64,000 bases of DNA, from the NCBI GenBank assembly GCA_942493325.1, contig OW818689.1:1426001-1490000 (forward strand). Direction: 5' to 3'. The stretch is from JAAFHB01 sp942493325 (GTDB lineage Bacteria > Bacteroidota > Bacteroidia > Bacteroidales > Prolixibacteraceae). A program made the translations under genes and the position numbers. The notes below the pieces were generated by a model. It had not been told where the DNA came from. It saw only the letters and a list, made by a program, of their open reading frames with translations, and made no database searches. Positions 53,099 to 60,349 of the stretch are shown one piece after another. The first letter of the stretch is position 1. Each line of letters starts with the position of its first letter.

Positions 53099-53476
53099 CT
53101 ATTTGATTTCAACTTCAGCGCCAGCTTCTTCAAGTTGAGCCTTGAGAGATTCTGCTTCTTCTTTTGAAACTTTTTCTTTGATCGCTTTTGGTGCATTATC
53201 AACCAGGTCTTTAGCCTCTTTCAGTCCAACGCCAACTAGTTCTTTCACTAATTTAACAACTGCCAGTTTCGACTGACCTCCGAATTTGAGAATCACGTCA
53301 AATTCAGTTTTTTCAGCAGGAGCTTCAGCTTCGGCTGCTGCTGCAGGACCTGCAACGGCAACTGCGGCTGCAGCTGGTTCAATTCCGTATTCTGATTTAA
53401 GGATACCTGCAAGCTCATTAACTTCTTTTACAGTCAGGTTAACAAGTTCTTCTGCAAGTTTTTTAAGATCTGCCAT
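53099..53476 (-). CDS. rplL: 50S ribosomal protein L7/L12
   Basis: The 125-residue stalk protein has the N-terminal dimerisation helix (ADLKKLAEELVNLTVKEVNELAGIL), an Ala/Pro-rich hinge (AAAAVAVAGPAAAAEAEAPA) and the C-terminal factor-binding domain (KTEFDVILKFGGQSKLAVVKLVKELVGVGLKEAKDLV). It recruits translation GTPases. It is the last gene of the rplKAJL block. Confidence 0.99.
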   Translation of the reverse strand: MADLKKLAEELVNLTVKEVNELAGILKSEYGIEPAAAAVAVAGPAAAAEAEAPAEKTEFDVILKFGGQSKLAVVKLVKELVGVGLKEAKDLVDNAPKAIKEKVSKEEAESLKAQLEEAGAEVEIK

Positions 53477-53532
53477 TTTACTTGAGATTTAAATATTAAT
53501 TTATTCTTTATTATTACACTAAAAATTTTGAA

Positions 53533-54054
53533 CTAGGCATTACGCTCTTCCAGCGTTTTCAACACACCGGCAATAGTTTGTCCTCCCGATTGAAGGGCAG
53601 ACAGCACATTTTTGATTGGTGATTGAAGCGTTGCGATAATAGCACCCAACAGTTCTTCTTTTGATTTCACATTGATCAATGCTTCGAGTTGATCTGCACC
53701 CACATAGGTGCATTGCTCAACATAAGCCCCTTTCAAGACAGGTTTTTTGTTCTTCTTACTAAACTCTTTGATAAGTTTTGCAGGAGCGCTACCTGTGTTT
53801 GAAAACATGACCGATGTATTGTTTACAAGTACATCGCAGAGTTCCACCGAATTCTTGTCAGAATTCTCCAGCGCTTTACGGAGGATCGTGTTCTTAACTA
53901 CAACCAATTTAACTTCCCGTTTGTTGCACAACCTTCGGAGGTCACTAGTGACTCCCGCATTAAGGTTTGAGATGTCGGCAAGGTAATAATGGCTGTATGA
54001 ATTGATCTCTTTGGTCAATTGTTCAATAACCTCTTTTTTATCTGATCTTTTCAT
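53533..54054 (-). CDS. rplJ: 50S ribosomal protein L10
   Basis: The 173-residue protein is the stalk base that binds L7/L12 dimers and 23S rRNA. Family segments include LRRLCNKREVKLVVVKNTILRKAL and APAKLIKEFSKKNKKPVLKGAYVE. The C-terminal helix for L12 binding runs to the end. It lies between rplA and rplL as usual. Confidence 0.98.
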   Translation of the reverse strand: MKRSDKKEVIEQLTKEINSYSHYYLADISNLNAGVTSDLRRLCNKREVKLVVVKNTILRKALENSDKNSVELCDVLVNNTSVMFSNTGSAPAKLIKEFSKKNKKPVLKGAYVEQCTYVGADQLEALINVKSKEELLGAIIATLQSPIKNVLSALQSGGQTIAGVLKTLEERNA

Positions 54055-54069
54055 TTCGACATTATTTAC

Positions 54070-54765
54070 TTATTCCAGGCAGGATTTTGGTTCCACCTGG
54101 ATGCCGGGGCTCATTGTACTTGATACATAAATACTTTTTATGTAAGTACCTTTAGCAGCAGCGGGTTTTAATTTTTGAATAGTGTGAACAAATTCCCTGG
54201 CGTTTTCCACAATTTTTTGTGGATCAAACGATACTTTACCAACGGAAGTGTGTACGATACCGAACTTGTCGACTTTAAAATCGATTTTACCCATCTTTAC
54301 TTCTTTGATGGCTTTTCCGACTTCCATAGTCACAGTTCCGCTCTTCGGGTTAGGCATAAGACCCCGAGGTCCTAAAATACGGCCTAACGCGCCAACTTTA
54401 CCCATAACCGGGGGCATAGTAATAACAACATCTACATCAGTCCAACCACCTTTGATTTTTTCGATATAATTGTCGAGACCTACAAAATCAGCACCGGCTT
54501 CAAGTGCTTCAGCCTCCTTGTCAGGAGTAACCAAAGCCAGAACCCGTACGTCTTTTCCGGTACCATGGGGCAAAGTTACTACACCACGAACCATTTGATT
54601 AGCTTTACGGGGGTCGACTCCAAGCCGAACATCAATATCCACTGAGGCATCGAATTTGGTAAAGGTAATTGTCTTTACCATTTCAGTTGCCTCGAGTAAA
54701 CCATAGATCTTTCCAGCTTCGAGCTTTGCCAGTGCAGCCTTCTTATTCTTGGTAACTTTTGCCAT
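54070..54765 (-). CDS. rplA: 50S ribosomal protein L1
   Basis: The 231-residue protein shows VDIDVRLGVDPRKANQMVRGVVTLPHGTGKDVRV, the MPPVMGKVGALGRILGPRGLMPNPKSGTV signature and the C-terminal GTYIKSIYVSSTMSPGIQVE. It binds 23S rRNA at the L1 stalk and in many bacteria represses its own rplK-rplA mRNA. The gap to rplJ is 15 bp. Confidence 0.99.
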   Translation of the reverse strand: MAKVTKNKKAALAKLEAGKIYGLLEATEMVKTITFTKFDASVDIDVRLGVDPRKANQMVRGVVTLPHGTGKDVRVLALVTPDKEAEALEAGADFVGLDNYIEKIKGGWTDVDVVITMPPVMGKVGALGRILGPRGLMPNPKSGTVTMEVGKAIKEVKMGKIDFKVDKFGIVHTSVGKVSFDPQKIVENAREFVHTIQKLKPAAAKGTYIKSIYVSSTMSPGIQVEPKSCLE

Positions 54766-54782
54766 TTCAACCTTAACTTTAA

Positions 54783-55226
54783 TTAGTTAATAATTGGTGA
54801 TTTGCCTGTTACGGTAATCCCCATGCTTCTCGCAGTTCCGGCCACCATACTCATCGCCGCTTCGAGTGAGAAGCAGTTTAAGTCGGGCATTTTAATCTCT
54901 GCAATTTCTTTCACCTGATCCCAGGACACTGAACCGACTTTGTTAACATGAGGTTCGGAAGATCCTTTTTTAATCTTCGAAGCATCAATTAACTGAACGG
55001 CAACAGGGGGGTTTTTTACTACAAAATCGAATGATTTATCACCGTAAACGGTAATAATCACCGGTAGTACTTTTCCTGCCTGATCCTGGGTCCTGGCATT
55101 GAACTGTTTACAGAACTGCATGATGTTCACCCCTTTGGAACCTAATGCAGGGCCTACCGGTGGTGAAGGATTTGCTGCACCACCTTTGATCTGTAACTTG
55201 ATAAATCCAGCAATGTCTTTAGCCAT
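54783..55226 (-). CDS. rplK: 50S ribosomal protein L11
   Basis: The 147-residue protein has the N-terminal thiostrepton-site domain (GFIKLQIKGGAANPSPPVGPALGSKGVNIMQFCKQFN) and the rRNA-binding C-terminal domain (DLNCFSLEAAMSMVAGTARSMGI). It forms the GTPase centre with 23S rRNA. It follows nusG by 21 bp. Confidence 0.99.
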   Translation of the reverse strand: MAKDIAGFIKLQIKGGAANPSPPVGPALGSKGVNIMQFCKQFNARTQDQAGKVLPVIITVYGDKSFDFVVKNPPVAVQLIDASKIKKGSSEPHVNKVGSVSWDQVKEIAEIKMPDLNCFSLEAAMSMVAGTARSMGITVTGKSPIIN

Positions 55227-55247
55227 AACGTTTTTTAAAAAAATTAC

Positions 55248-55796
55248 TTACTCCTTTTCCACTTGCATAAAGCTAAGCTCCAAGGGTGTTTTACGACCGA
55301 ATATTTTAACCATAACTTTTAGTTTCTTCTTCTCCACATTGATTTCCTCAATGGTTCCGTTAAAACCGTTAAATGGCCCGTCGGTCACTTTTACTGTCTC
55401 ACCCACTATGAATGGTGTATCAAACTCTACTCCGCTTTCCTGCAGCTCATCCACTTTCCCAAGGATACGGTTAATTTCGGATTGACGCATGGGAACAGGT
55501 TCGCCCCCTTTTGTGTCGCCCAAAAAACCAATAACATTGGGTACGTTTCTAAGCATATGGGCAATTTCGCCCACCAGTGCCGCTTCGATCAGAATGTAAC
55601 CCGGGAAAAAGTTGCGGTCTTTGGCCACTTTTTTCCCATTCCGGATCTGATAAACCTTTTCTACAGGGATTAAGACTTGGGATACAAATTCCTGCAGTCC
55701 AGAATTCGCTACTTCATTATCGATATATTCCTTGACCTTCTTTTCTTTTCCTCCAATAGCTCGAAGAACATACCATTTACGTTGATTATCGCTCAT
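55248..55796 (-). CDS. nusG: Transcription antitermination/elongation factor NusG
   Basis: The 182-residue protein has the NGN domain (RKWYVLRAIGGKEKKVKEYID, FFPGYILIEA) and a C-terminal KOW domain (GETVKVTDGPFNGFNGTIEEINVEKKKLKVMVKIFGRKTPLELSF). It binds RNA polymerase, and its KOW domain links to Rho or ribosomal S10. It is placed between secE and rplK. Confidence 0.99.
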   Translation of the reverse strand: MSDNQRKWYVLRAIGGKEKKVKEYIDNEVANSGLQEFVSQVLIPVEKVYQIRNGKKVAKDRNFFPGYILIEAALVGEIAHMLRNVPNVIGFLGDTKGGEPVPMRQSEINRILGKVDELQESGVEFDTPFIVGETVKVTDGPFNGFNGTIEEINVEKKKLKVMVKIFGRKTPLELSFMQVEKE

Positions 55797-55816
55797 TACG
55801 GACCTCCGAAATATAA

Positions 55817-56005
55817 TTAATAGAAAAAACTGTAAATTACCTTCATTAATCCTCTGAAGCCGGAATCAATGAAAAATATTAACAGTGCGATTATAAAGGA
55901 AGCAATCATTACTACTATAGCACTATTACGTAACTCATTCCATGAAGGCCATGAAACCTTATGGATAAGTTCGTTGTAAGAATCGTTAAAATAATTGAAA
56001 TTCAT
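55817..56005 (-). CDS. secE: Preprotein translocase subunit SecE
   Basis: The 62-residue protein is the short SecE form with one membrane helix (about 28-47). The preceding amphipathic motif NELIHKVSWPSWNELRNSAIVV is diagnostic. It stabilises SecY in the translocation channel. It lies 20 bp before nusG. Confidence 0.97.
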   Translation of the reverse strand: MNFNYFNDSYNELIHKVSWPSWNELRNSAIVVMIASFIIALLIFFIDSGFRGLMKVIYSFFY

Positions 56006-56098
56006 TTGTATAGGACAAATTGCGTTAAAAAAATCAAATATTGACGGATAATTAAGAACCGACCTTAATACAACTCCCGTTTATGAGTTTATCCGTAA

Positions 56099-56129
56099 AT
56101 ACAGTCCCAAACAAAGTTCGGGACTGTAT
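56099..56129 (-). terminator. Hairpin between tuf and secE
   Basis: ATACAGTCCC (56099-56108) pairs with GGGACTGTAT (56120-56129) across 11 nt. On the minus strand it is followed by only TTT, so it may be a partial terminator. An 8-bp inverted pair, ACGGATAA/TTATCCGT (56044-56051 and 56089-56096), lies just downstream. No tRNA gene is present in this gap. Confidence 0.6.
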
Positions 56130-56152
56130 CTGTTTCCTATTTAAAATTCGGA

Positions 56153-57340
56153 TTATTTTATAATTTCGGTTACCTGACCTGCACCAACGGTACGACCACC
56201 CTCGCGGATAGCGAAACGAAGACCAAGGTTTAAAGCTACCGGGTAGATCAATTCTACAGTGATCGTTACGTTATCGCCTGGCATGATCATTTCAGTACCT
56301 TCAGGAAGGTTGATCTCGCCGGTAATATCGAGTGTACGGATGTAGAACTGAGGACGATATTTGTTGTGGAATGGAGTGTGACGTCCACCTTCTTCTTTTT
56401 TCAGAATATACACCTCTGCTTTGAATGTTGTATGAGGAGTAATTGATCCAGCTTTGGCAAGAATCTGACCACGTTTGATCTCTTTTTTATCGACACCGCG
56501 AAGAAGAAGACCTACGTTATCACCTGCTTGTCCGTCATCAAGGATCTTACGGAACATCTCAACACCTGTACAGATAGTCTTACGGTTTTCTGCGCCAAGG
56601 CCAATGATTTCGATTTCGTCGCCGGTATGAATCTTACCAGTTTCGATACGTCCTGTTGCTACAGTTCCGCGACCTGTGATCGAGAAAACGTCTTCAACCG
56701 GCATAAGGAATGGTTTGTCAACATCACGGGGAGGAATTGGAATCCATGTATCAACGGCTTGCATCAGTTCCATTACTTTTTCTTCCCATTTTGGCTCACC
56801 ATTCAATGCACCAAGGGCAGAACCCATAATAACTGGGGTATTTTCACCATCGAAATCGTAAAAAGTAAGCAGATCACGAATTTCCATTTCAACAAGCTCA
56901 AGAATTTCAGGATCTTCAACCATATCTACTTTGTTCATGAAAACAACCAGACGGGGTACGTTTACCTGACGGGCAAGAAGAATATGTTCGCGTGTCTGAG
57001 GCATAGGACCATCGGTTGCGGCAACAACGATAATTGCACCGTCCATCTGGGCAGCACCAGTTACCATGTTTTTCACGTAGTCAGCGTGACCAGGACAGTC
57101 AACGTGAGCATAGTGACGATTTTCAGTTGCATACTCAACGTGTGCAGTGTTGATCGTGATACCACGTTCTTTTTCCTCAGGAGCGTTGTCAATAGAATCG
57201 AACGATTTGATTTCGCAAAGCCCTTTTTTTGCCAATACCATAGTAATAGCAGATGTAAGAGTTGTTTTGCCGTGGTCAACGTGCCCGATGGTACCGATGT
57301 TTACATGGGGTTTTGACCTGTCATAATGTGCTTTAGCCAT
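56153..57340 (-). CDS. tuf: Elongation factor Tu
   Basis: The 395-residue GTPase delivers aminoacyl-tRNA to the ribosome. GTP motifs are GHVDHGKTTLT (G1), DCPGHADYVKNM (G3) and NKVDMVED (G4). The switch region RGITINTAHVEY and the kirromycin/tRNA-binding barrels follow. It is transcribed after three tRNA genes. Confidence 0.99.
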   Translation of the reverse strand: MAKAHYDRSKPHVNIGTIGHVDHGKTTLTSAITMVLAKKGLCEIKSFDSIDNAPEEKERGITINTAHVEYATENRHYAHVDCPGHADYVKNMVTGAAQMDGAIIVVAATDGPMPQTREHILLARQVNVPRLVVFMNKVDMVEDPEILELVEMEIRDLLTFYDFDGENTPVIMGSALGALNGEPKWEEKVMELMQAVDTWIPIPPRDVDKPFLMPVEDVFSITGRGTVATGRIETGKIHTGDEIEIIGLGAENRKTICTGVEMFRKILDDGQAGDNVGLLLRGVDKKEIKRGQILAKAGSITPHTTFKAEVYILKKEEGGRHTPFHNKYRPQFYIRTLDITGEINLPEGTEMIMPGDNVTITVELIYPVALNLGLRFAIREGGRTVGAGQVTEIIK

Positions 57341-57387
57341 AACTTAATTTTTTTTTTACGTTTAATATTTATTCTAATCCTTATCAG

Positions 57388-57459
57388 AGCCGGTGATGAG
57401 AATTGAACTCATGACCTCTTCCTTACCAAGGAAGCGCTCTACCCCTGAGCTACACTGGC
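57388..57459 (-). tRNA. tRNA-Thr (GGT)
   Basis: The minus strand folds as a cloverleaf with anticodon GGT in a CTTGGTA loop, D-arm GCTCAGGGGTAGAGC and T-loop TTCAATT. The acceptor stem GCCAGTG/CACCGGC has an A4-C69 mismatch where G-C would be expected. No CCA is encoded. It is the last tRNA before tuf. Confidence 0.93.
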
Positions 57460-57466
57460 AAACTTG

Positions 57467-57539
57467 AGCGGGAGACGGGACTCAAACCCGCGACCCTCAG
57501 CTTGGAAGGCTAATGCTCTATCAACTGAGCTACTCCCGC
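57467..57539 (-). tRNA. tRNA-Gly (TCC)
   Basis: The 73-nt cloverleaf has acceptor stem GCGGGAG/CTCCCGC, D-arm GCTCAGTTGATAGAGC, anticodon TCC in CTTCCAA, and T-arm with GTTTGAGTC. CCA is not encoded. It is 7 bp upstream of tRNA-Thr. Confidence 0.95.
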
Positions 57540-57586
57540 TTATCCCACTTTTTGGTTTGCCTGAAAAACTTTCCGAAAAGAAGTTG

Positions 57587-57669
57587 TGGGGAGAGCAGGA
57601 TTCGAACCTACGAAGGCATACGCCAGCAGATTTACAGTCTGCCCCAGTTGGCCGCTTTGGTATCTCCCC
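57587..57669 (-). tRNA. tRNA-Tyr (GTA)
   Basis: This is a class II tRNA of 83 nt with a long variable arm, acceptor GGGGAGA/TCTCCCC, anticodon GTA in CTGTAAA, T-loop TTCGAAT and discriminator A. It is the first gene of the tRNA-tuf unit. Confidence 0.95.
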
Positions 57670-57701
57670 CAATATTTGAGTCTTAAAAATCCTTAAAAGA
57701 A

Positions 57702-57747
57702 CAGACCATCTTAAAGAATCGTGCCTCAAAAATGGTCTGCAAATTTA
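57702..57747 (-). promoter_or_regulatory. Promoter-like box and hairpin upstream of the tRNA-tuf unit
   Basis: An exact -7 box, TAAATTTG (minus strand, 57740-57747), lies about 70 bp upstream of tRNA-Tyr. Immediately after it CAGACCAT/ATGGTCTG (57732-57739 with 57702-57709) can form an 8-bp stem. The hairpin could be the raiA terminator, with TTCTTTT following, or the 5' end of the tRNA transcript. Confidence 0.4.
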
Positions 57748-57793
57748 ATCTATTTTTTTTTCTAAAAAGCCTAATAATCTACTTTTTTAAAAA

Positions 57794-58096
57794 TTATTTG
57801 GATTTGATTTTCATTTTGTATTTATCTAACTGTTTACGAAGCGCATCCACAGCCAAATCAACAGCCTCTTCAAAAGATTTTGCCTGTTTTTTTGCAAAAA
57901 GGTATTCATTTAATGGCACAGAGATTTTAATCTCGGCTACTTTGTTCTCCTGATCTTCGTCCTTTTCGAGTTTAAGAGTCACGTCCGACGCGATTATTCC
58001 CTCAAAAAAAAGTTCAAGTTTACTAATTCTCTTCTCACAAAAGTCGATCAACTTCTGGTCGGCTTTGAAATGAACACACTGTACTTTAACGTCCAT
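57794..58096 (-). CDS. raiA: Ribosome hibernation factor, HPF/RaiA type (short form)
   Basis: The 100-residue protein has the beta-alpha-beta-beta-beta-alpha HPF fold (MDVKVQCVHFKADQKLIDFCEKRISKLELFF at the N-terminus, AKSFEEAVDLAVDALRKQLDKYKMKIKSK at the basic C-terminus). It binds the 30S A/P region to inactivate ribosomes in stationary phase. It lacks the long-form dimerisation domain. It follows xerC by 18 bp and precedes the tRNA-tuf cluster. Confidence 0.93.
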   Translation of the reverse strand: MDVKVQCVHFKADQKLIDFCEKRISKLELFFEGIIASDVTLKLEKDEDQENKVAEIKISVPLNEYLFAKKQAKSFEEAVDLAVDALRKQLDKYKMKIKSK

Positions 58097-58114
58097 AATT
58101 TTTCCTCCTTAAAT

Positions 58115-59002
58115 TTACGCTCTTGGATGAGCTTGTTTGTAAACCTTTTTTAATTGTTCGAATGTAGTATGCGTGTAAATCTGAGTAGCTGCCAGATTTG
58201 CATGCCCCAGCAACTCCTTGATTGCATTCAGGTCTGCTCCCCGGTTGAGCAGATGTGTCGCATAACTATGCCGTAAAATATGCGGACTTTTTTTATCAAC
58301 TGTAGTTACAAGGGCCAGGTGTCGCTTAACAATACGATAAATTAATTTATCATATGCAGGTTCCCCGTTCCCGGTAAGAAAAAGAAAATTTCCCGCATCC
58401 GGGAAAAGCTGGTTTCGTTGACTGGTGTATTCCTTCAGTACCGTTGATATTTCCGTTGGGAACGGTACTAAACGTTCCTTATTGCGCTTGCCGTTAACCT
58501 TTACTATTTTGGCTTCCGTATTGATATCAGACAACCGGATGCCCACCAGTTCAGACAACCGGATCCCTGTTCCATAAAAAAGACTAATCACCGCTTTATC
58601 GCGCCTGCCCTCAAAATCATCGGTGAATAACAACCTTTCGTCAAGTAATCTGTTCATCTCCTTTTCCTGAACGAATACAGGAAGTTTCTTGCCTGTCTTT
58701 GGCATGACCACCCTGTCTGTCGGAATTTTCTCAATGACACCCTCGCGCATGAGAAACTTGAAAAAGGTCTTGAGTGTTGCAATTTTCCGGTTTACACTAA
58801 CCGGTAAAATACCATTTTCAATTAATGAAACAATCCATTGACGAATCAGATGGTGATCAACTTTTTCAACACAAAAATCCTCAACCAATATCTTTCCAAA
58901 CAAAATAAATTGGTCGAGGTCATTTGCATAGGCGGTAATCGTATGTATCGAATACCGCTTTTCGTATTTTAGATAATTGAGAAAAAGTTCCAGATTCAAC
59001 AT
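58115..59002 (-). CDS. xerC: Tyrosine recombinase, XerC/XerD type
   Basis: The 295-residue protein has the SAM-like N-terminal domain and the catalytic set R148 (GTGIRLSEL), K172, H241 and R244 (SPHILRHSYATH), H267 (LLGHANL) and nucleophile Y276 (TQIYTHTT). Xer recombinases resolve chromosome dimers at dif. Its place between rpsU and raiA is the housekeeping position in Bacteroidota, so it is not a phage integrase. Whether it should be called XerC or XerD is uncertain. Confidence 0.93.
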   Translation of the reverse strand: MLNLELFLNYLKYEKRYSIHTITAYANDLDQFILFGKILVEDFCVEKVDHHLIRQWIVSLIENGILPVSVNRKIATLKTFFKFLMREGVIEKIPTDRVVMPKTGKKLPVFVQEKEMNRLLDERLLFTDDFEGRRDKAVISLFYGTGIRLSELVGIRLSDINTEAKIVKVNGKRNKERLVPFPTEISTVLKEYTSQRNQLFPDAGNFLFLTGNGEPAYDKLIYRIVKRHLALVTTVDKKSPHILRHSYATHLLNRGADLNAIKELLGHANLAATQIYTHTTFEQLKKVYKQAHPRA

Positions 59003-59076
59003 TTCGTTGGAATAAATTCCGCAGTCAATATACGAAATAAAAACTGTTTCTCCTAAAAACTTTCCCTGGAAAAGGT

Positions 59077-59268
59077 TTATTCTTCTGAACGCTGTAAATC
59101 TTCGATATAGATCGCCTTTTTAATCTCAGTACGGCGTGTAATGGAGGGTTTCTCGAAAGCCTGACGGATGCGAAGTTCTTTCACAACACCGGTTTTCTCG
59201 ATTTTTCTTTTGAAACGTTTCAATGCACGTTCAATATTTTCGCCGTCTTTAACTGGAATAACAATCAT
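59077..59268 (-). CDS. rpsU: 30S ribosomal protein S21
   Basis: The 63-residue protein has the S21 signature KDGENIERALKRFKRKIEKTGVVKELRIRQAFEKPS and a basic tail. It helps recognise the anti-Shine-Dalgarno end of 16S rRNA; in Bacteroidota this interaction is altered. It is the first gene of the rpsU-xerC-raiA unit and has a consensus promoter. Confidence 0.97.
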   Translation of the reverse strand: MIVIPVKDGENIERALKRFKRKIEKTGVVKELRIRQAFEKPSITRRTEIKKAIYIEDLQRSEE

Positions 59269-59315
59269 ACAATTTTTAGTTTTATTTTATTTAATAATCA
59301 ATGTATTTCGGACGG

Positions 59316-59346
59316 CAAATTTATGAATATTCTATAATTAATCAAA
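59316..59346 (-). promoter_or_regulatory. Promoter of rpsU-xerC-raiA
   Basis: This is a full consensus Bacteroidota promoter on the minus strand: TTTG (59343-59346), a 19-bp spacer, and TAAATTTG (59316-59323). The following GCCGTCCGAAA matches the etfB promoter. Confidence 0.75.
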
Positions 59347-59399
59347 CTATCAAGTCAAAAAATAATAAAAATGAAAAAACAATCTGCCCCGGTAAAAAA

Positions 59400-60323
59400 T
59401 CACCTGACAAATCTCATATATGGAATTAGTTTTTTTAAAGAATCACCCGTGACCACCGGTGAAAGATTTTCGGGTGACGAAAACTTCCCTGCTTTATCGC
59501 GCAATTTACATATTTTGCGGGCTGCGCCATATCCGATATAAGGATGTCGTCCTAATTCCTGTAGGGTTGAAAAATTGATGTTAATGGTTTTGAGTGCCAA
59601 TGAATCGACCGTAAAATATTTTGATACAACCAGGTAATTCTCCTCCCGCATACCATACACCTCCTTTATCTGTGAAACCGAATGATACCCGCCCAATAAA
59701 TTCCGGTAACGGATTATTCTTGAGGCAAAAACGGGTCCAATGCCCGGGATATCGAGCAAATGCAGCGAATCGGTGCTGTTAAGCTCCTGAACTCCAACTT
59801 GTGCCGCTTTCTTTTCTGTGTATAGCCGTGAGAGCGAGTCGGGCGCTTTTGTAAATGATGATTTATCCTTGCGGATATCAGGGAGATCATTTGCTGCTGT
59901 TGTTTTTGGCACGGGGAATACCAGGAAACTATCAAGACGGTCGAATAAAGCCGGGGTCATGCCAAAGATTTTTTTTACCCCCTCCTTATCCCTGAATCTG
60001 CCTCCTTTCCTGAGGTACTTTATCCAGTTGGCGGCAACCCTGGGCGGTAATCCGATATTGATTAAATATACAGAATCAACTTCATTCGGATTAAATGCCT
60101 CGGGATGAAGCGTAATTTCACCCGGCATCTCCGTCTTGTTTCTGTCAAGGTAGGCCTTAACTTCGGCATCCCAGCCCGAGAAATCAGTTTTGTCCGATGG
60201 GATTAACCGGGGAATCAGCTTCCCGATTACCAGTAAGATAAAGATGATAAAGAGTAAACCAATGATCCCGTTCCGCTCTTTCGCCGAAAAGCTGAACAAT
60301 TCGCGAAACCATCTAATATTCAT
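59400..60323 (-). CDS. Membrane-anchored helix-hairpin-helix protein (ComEA-like)
   Basis: The 307-residue protein has one membrane helix (about 18-38) after a short cytoplasmic stretch (SFSAKERNGIIGLL). Three HhH-type units follow: FNPNEVDSVYLINIGLPPRVAANWIKYLRKGGRF, LLDIPGIGPVFASRIIRYRNLLGGYHSVSQI and FSTLQELGRHPYIGYGAARKICKLRDKAGKF. It probably binds DNA on the outer side of the inner membrane, as ComEA does in DNA uptake. No other competence gene is nearby. It is conserved next to rpsU in Bacteroidota. Confidence 0.85.
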   Translation of the reverse strand: MNIRWFRELFSFSAKERNGIIGLLFIIFILLVIGKLIPRLIPSDKTDFSGWDAEVKAYLDRNKTEMPGEITLHPEAFNPNEVDSVYLINIGLPPRVAANWIKYLRKGGRFRDKEGVKKIFGMTPALFDRLDSFLVFPVPKTTAANDLPDIRKDKSSFTKAPDSLSRLYTEKKAAQVGVQELNSTDSLHLLDIPGIGPVFASRIIRYRNLLGGYHSVSQIKEVYGMREENYLVVSKYFTVDSLALKTININFSTLQELGRHPYIGYGAARKICKLRDKAGKFSSPENLSPVVTGDSLKKLIPYMRFVR

Positions 60324-60349
60324 TGCATTGTATTTAGGTACAAAAATGA

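Noticed and set aside
56528..57316. 262-codon plus-strand frame opposite tuf
   Set aside because: It is antisense to an intact tuf gene and rich in unlikely composition; treated as a shadow.
58115..59002. Tyrosine recombinase as a sign of an integrated element
   Set aside because: Its position in the rpsU-xerC-raiA-tRNA-tuf block is the housekeeping location, with no phage or plasmid genes and no flanking repeat at the tRNA genes.
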